Shown one piece after another: positions 61,001-64,000 of a stretch of DNA of 64,000 nucleotides (position 1 is the first letter of the stretch; each line of letters begins with the position of its first letter). Both the position numbers and the translations under genes were made by a program. Source of the stretch: Centropus unirufus (lineage: Eukaryota; Chordata; Aves; Cuculiformes; Centropidae); assembly GCA_013397695.1 (NCBI GenBank), contig VYZI01000526.1, positions 352,057-416,056 of the forward strand, read 5' to 3'. Below the pieces are notes generated by a model, which was given only the letters and a program-made list of their open reading frames with translations, was not told the origin of the DNA and searched no databases.

Positions 61001-62916
61001 ACATGAGGCATGAGGTGCCTATGGCAGATCCCATGGGTCATGTCCCCCGAGTGCCAAAAATACGTGTAAGGCTCTGACCCACTCACCATGAGCTTCTTCT
61101 GCTTGGAGAGGTAGGGCTCTGATAGCTGTGGCTCCTCTTCATGGTCAAGCTTCATCAGCTCTGTGCTGGCGTTAGCTAAATGTCCTGGGGGAGACAGACA
61201 AAGGGGTCTATGTCTGGTAGTAAAGCAACTTGTCCTGCACTCAAAATAGCATTGTGGAACCAAGAAAAACAACCCAGAGAGATAAAATGGCCCAAATTCA
61301 TGGTTTGTGCCACCGTGCTGGCATAGGGGTGGATGTCCAGGGCATCCCACACCCTCCCAAGGGCACATGGCTTGTTCAGCCCTCCCATCCACTCCAGAGG
61401 GACAGCTCTGGCTGCAGGACGTGGCAGATCCCTTTCCCTGGCCGTGGTGAGGTCCAGGTCTGGATGTTTCAGAGGGGGTTCAGCTTTTCATTTCCACTGC
61501 TGTGTTCATATTAGAGTTGCCAGCAGATCTCTGTCTCTTGCCGTTTTAAGAACATCCCTAAGCTTCCCCATTTTCCACCATAAGCCTTGACGCCCTCTCT
61601 CCTTTAGGGTCCCATTTGGCTCTCTTGGCACTGTAACTTGGAAGGAAACCTGGATATCACCCTGGTTTCATTCCCATTGGAGAGCCTGGCCCTCAGTTCA
61701 CCTTGGTGAGACACAGCTACATGGGTTTGCCTCAGCACTCACTCCAACGGGGCGGCCAAGCGATCGCCTGGGTGTAGGGGATGTGCTAGGGAGGAAGGGC
61801 ACCACCAGCTCTGGGTCACCCATGTGAGCCTGCCCACAGCCCCTCCATTGCAATGACTTGGGAAAAATGCCACCGGTGAGGAGGTCTGGATGGGAAGATG
61901 TCTTTAAAGACCTTGGCAGAGCACTGGGGAGGGGAAGTTAGGTGGATGGGTCTGAAGCCACCACAGCAGCACTCTCTGAGGAGGGGAAGGACCCTGCATC
62001 TGCCCAAGGTCTCAGGGAGGAGGTGAGGCTTGGTGACATAAGGAAAGCCACCTGGGCAGAGTGGCAGCAGAGGCAGGGCACACCATGAGGTACACCTCAG
62101 AAACAGCCAATTTCTCTTTGTGTGTGAGTGCATCCCATTTCCAGGGAACCATGCATGACCCACAGAGCTGAATGGACAGCAGGGGGGGAAAACTGTGTTC
62201 ACTGTGGGCACCATTTGCGTCTGGAGCCTAACAGAGGGGAGAAGTACCAGTGCCCTCCCCAACAAGGTCACTCTCCTGGCAAGGGACTCTCCAGGAGCAA
62301 TCCTTGCCATCGAGTTATATTAAGCATCGTCAATGTTTCATGAGCACTTGAAGGTCAGGTTCAGTTGTATGCAGATTCATCCCCGATCTGAAACTCAATC
62401 AGGCTGTAGTCACCCCCCTTTGTCCTTAAACTTGGAGGGAGTGGGGGATGTGTGTGAAAGGGAGTAAATCCCTGTGCCTTAGAAAGAGCAAGTTGTGTGC
62501 GTGGCCCATGGGAGCCCAGACACCCCCGGGATACAAATGCCCTACAGGATGCCTGCAGCTCCCCAATTAGCTGTATTTTCCCACTTCCCAGCCCTGCCCC
62601 TGCCTGCACCGTCAGAAAGAGGAGCTGAGCAAGAACAGGGTGGCTGGCCAGGCTGTGGGGCATCACTGAGCCTAAAGGAAGGACTGGGGGCGCCGTCCTC
62701 CTGGCACCAGCACAGGGCAGCCCCGCTGGAGAGGCAACTTACTGCGGATCTCAGCAGTCGCGTACTTTGGGATCATGGAGTCAGTGGTGAGCTCGGGGTG
62801 CAGGATGCAGCCGTGCGTGTAGGCATCCATGGGGAGCGAGTCCAGCAGCTCCCGGTACTGCAGCACCCGCGAGTGCAGCAGGCTGCCCGGCTCGGGGATC
62901 AGCTGGGTGATGCTCT
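57712..62916 (-). CDS. GDAP1L1: GDAP1L1 (ganglioside-induced differentiation-associated protein 1-like 1), 3' part of gene
   Basis: Four coding exons in phase: 62743-62916, 61087-61184, 60818-60932 and 57712-58055. They encode the C-terminal 243 or so residues of a protein that is 367 residues in human from memory. This part covers the end of the GST-N to GST-C linker, the helical loop typical of the GDAP1 family, the GST-C fold (LWLCGCVFTLADVLLGATLH) and a C-terminal hydrophobic segment followed by the basic tail LKKKYI. That segment is the tail anchor which in GDAP1 inserts into the mitochondrial outer membrane. The paralogue GDAP1 is less likely because DHEEEPQLSEPYLSKQKKLM and the extreme C-terminus match GDAP1L1 almost exactly. 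The first exons (GST-N thioredoxin-like part) lie beyond the right edge. The gene is mainly neuronal in mammals; the biochemical activity is unclear. Confidence 0.95.
58056..60817 (-). other. GDAP1L1: GDAP1L1 last intron
   Basis: 2.8-kb intron with consensus ends; nothing else recognised. The small introns 60933-61086 (with a short GGAT run at about 60956-60972) and 61185-62742 are likewise empty. Confidence 0.85.
60818..60932 (-). CDS. GDAP1L1: GDAP1L1 internal exon (helical loop)
   Basis: 115 bp encoding AKILEHDDVNYLKKILGELA through ELEKRKLEYQ plus one base. The donor is GTAGGT. It is a charged amphipathic helix characteristic of the GDAP1 family. Confidence 0.95.
61087..61184 (-). CDS. 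GDAP1L1: GDAP1L1 internal exon (acidic stretch)
   Basis: 98 bp that complete an Arg codon and encode HLANASTELMKLDHEEEPQL through SKQKKLM. The donor is GTGAGT in phase 0. Confidence 0.95.
62743..62916 (-). CDS. GDAP1L1: GDAP1L1 internal exon (linker, HGCILHPELTTDSMIPKYA region)
   Basis: 174 bp that begin with AG completing a Glu codon, then SITQLIPEPGSLLHSRVLQY, and end AEIR plus one base, with a GTAAGT donor. The exon begins and ends in split codons that match the flanking exon phases. Confidence 0.95.
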
Positions 62917-64000
62917 CTGCAAGGAAAAAGGGAAAAGCTGCAAGTGGGACACTCACTGGGGGCCCGTCAGCCTGCACAGGGCACCAGTGTGCAGTCCTAG
63001 CTCGAGCTGCCCCTGAGCAGGGCTGGCTGTGACAGGGCATTAACGCAAATGTACCCCACTCGGCTCTTGCTCCCTCTCCCTGCCTTTCCCAACCACATCC
63101 AGCCTGTGCCCACACATGGGAATGTGTGTGTGTGTTTTTACCAGCCCCAGGAGCTCAGGACATTCTTTGCCTCTCCAGCCCCTGAATTTTTACCCTGTGT
63201 TTTCACACCTCTCAGAAAGGGAACAAAATCTTCCTGCAAATAAGAGCTAAAACACAGGGATCTGAGCTTGGGATCTCCTGAGTTTGGCACTTGTTACACC
63301 AGTAGCCATGAGTCTCTTGGGCTTCCTTGAAAATTCCATTTTAATTGATGATCAGGGAGTAGATGACCAAAGAAGCAGAGTACATCATCCCTCCTTGCTC
63401 AGCTGGTCCCTCAGCCCAGCCAGCTCTGCTCCTCCTCACCTGGTTGGGATTTATTCATCTCCCACAGACGGCAGTTTGCATTGTGCTCGTTTTATTACAT
63501 TTTCAGCTCAAAATATATGGCAGATGACACCACAAGGAGCGAAATGTTGCTCTTGTCTCCCCCAAGAATATCAAGTCTGTTTTTTTATGGGATCATAAAT
63601 GTTTATGGCACTTCCAGATAGTGGTTAATAGGTAGTGAGTAAATTTACAACTGGGACTCAGTAAAGCTGGTTGCTCTCACACCGTCCGCAGTGCAGGGCT
63701 CACTGCATGCTGGTGTCTCAAGCGGAGGTAGGGGTAGCTCAGCAGGACTTTGGCAGATGTGGCCAACGTGGCTCATTAATTAAGGGCACACAATGATTCT
63801 TCTACCCAGCCCTACTGCTGGCCGCAGAACCAAGGCTGTGGGCACAGCCTGGTGATGCCCACCGAGCAGAGAGGCACAGCTCGCCCAGCCCTGGGCCAGC
63901 ATCTGCCGCTGGACAGCAGCCAGAGCAATTTTGGCAACTCCTGTATAGCAAATGTCCTAGGATATCTGATTCCAGGATGCCTCTGCTGTTAGGCTCTGTA
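62917..64000 (-). other. GDAP1L1: GDAP1L1 intron, partial
   Basis: No upstream exon was found up to the window edge. A short TG run lies at 63123-63134. Confidence 0.8.

Noticed and set aside
62917..64000. GDAP1L1 exon 2
   Set aside because: No match to the YHWTQSFSSQKVRL or EVPVIIH region on the minus strand within the window.
1..64000. tRNA, rRNA, CRISPR array, microRNA hairpin or endogenous retrovirus
   Set aside because: None recognised on either strand; structural RNA genes would need a covariance-model search to exclude fully.

Overview
The window reads as euchromatic avian nuclear DNA. It has spliced vertebrate genes with consensus GT/AG introns. It also carries CR1 retroposon ends of the bird/reptile type, including a row of CATAGAAT octamers at 39358-39428, and protein sequences close to but distinct from mammalian orthologues. 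The species cannot be named from sequence alone. There are two assembly gaps (21505-21614 and 43595-43897). No prokaryotic, viral or CRISPR feature was seen.

Layout, left to right: (1) 1-21.8 kb is the 5' part of HNF4A on the minus strand. It holds exon 2 with the first zinc finger (1218-1392), the P1 first exon with the AF-1 N-terminus (4998-5112) and the P2 first exon (21764-21812). The rest of the gene lies beyond the left edge. (2) 23.2-27.5 kb is R3HDML on the minus strand, a complete five-exon secreted CAP-domain protein of 253 codons. It ends about 1.3 kb upstream of HNF4A P2. (3) 27.5-43.9 kb is intergenic, with an ancient MIR-like SINE relic and CR1 fragments. (4) 43.9-46.6 kb is FITM2 on the plus strand, two coding exons with a CpG-island promoter partly lost in a gap. 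(5) 46.6-56.7 kb is intergenic or 3'UTR sequence. (6) 57.7 kb to the right edge is the 3' part of GDAP1L1 on the minus strand, four coding exons including the terminal one; the 5' exons lie beyond the window.

The gene order and relative orientations match, as I recall it, the human 20q13.12 block GDAP1L1-FITM2-R3HDML-HNF4A, inverted as a whole. The genes do not form a functional operon-like unit. HNF4A is a liver/gut/kidney/islet nuclear receptor, FITM2 an ER lipid-droplet factor, R3HDML a secreted CAP protein and GDAP1L1 a neuronal GST-like protein. The most informative signals are regulatory. Both HNF4A promoters are recognisable, about 16.7 kb apart, and each carries an HNF1-like palindrome near Onecut-like, FOX-like or GATA-like motifs. 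I found no convincing undescribed system. The novelty candidates are cis-regulatory blocks, minisatellites, a possible antisense exon and a few unexplained ORFs, all marked as tentative.
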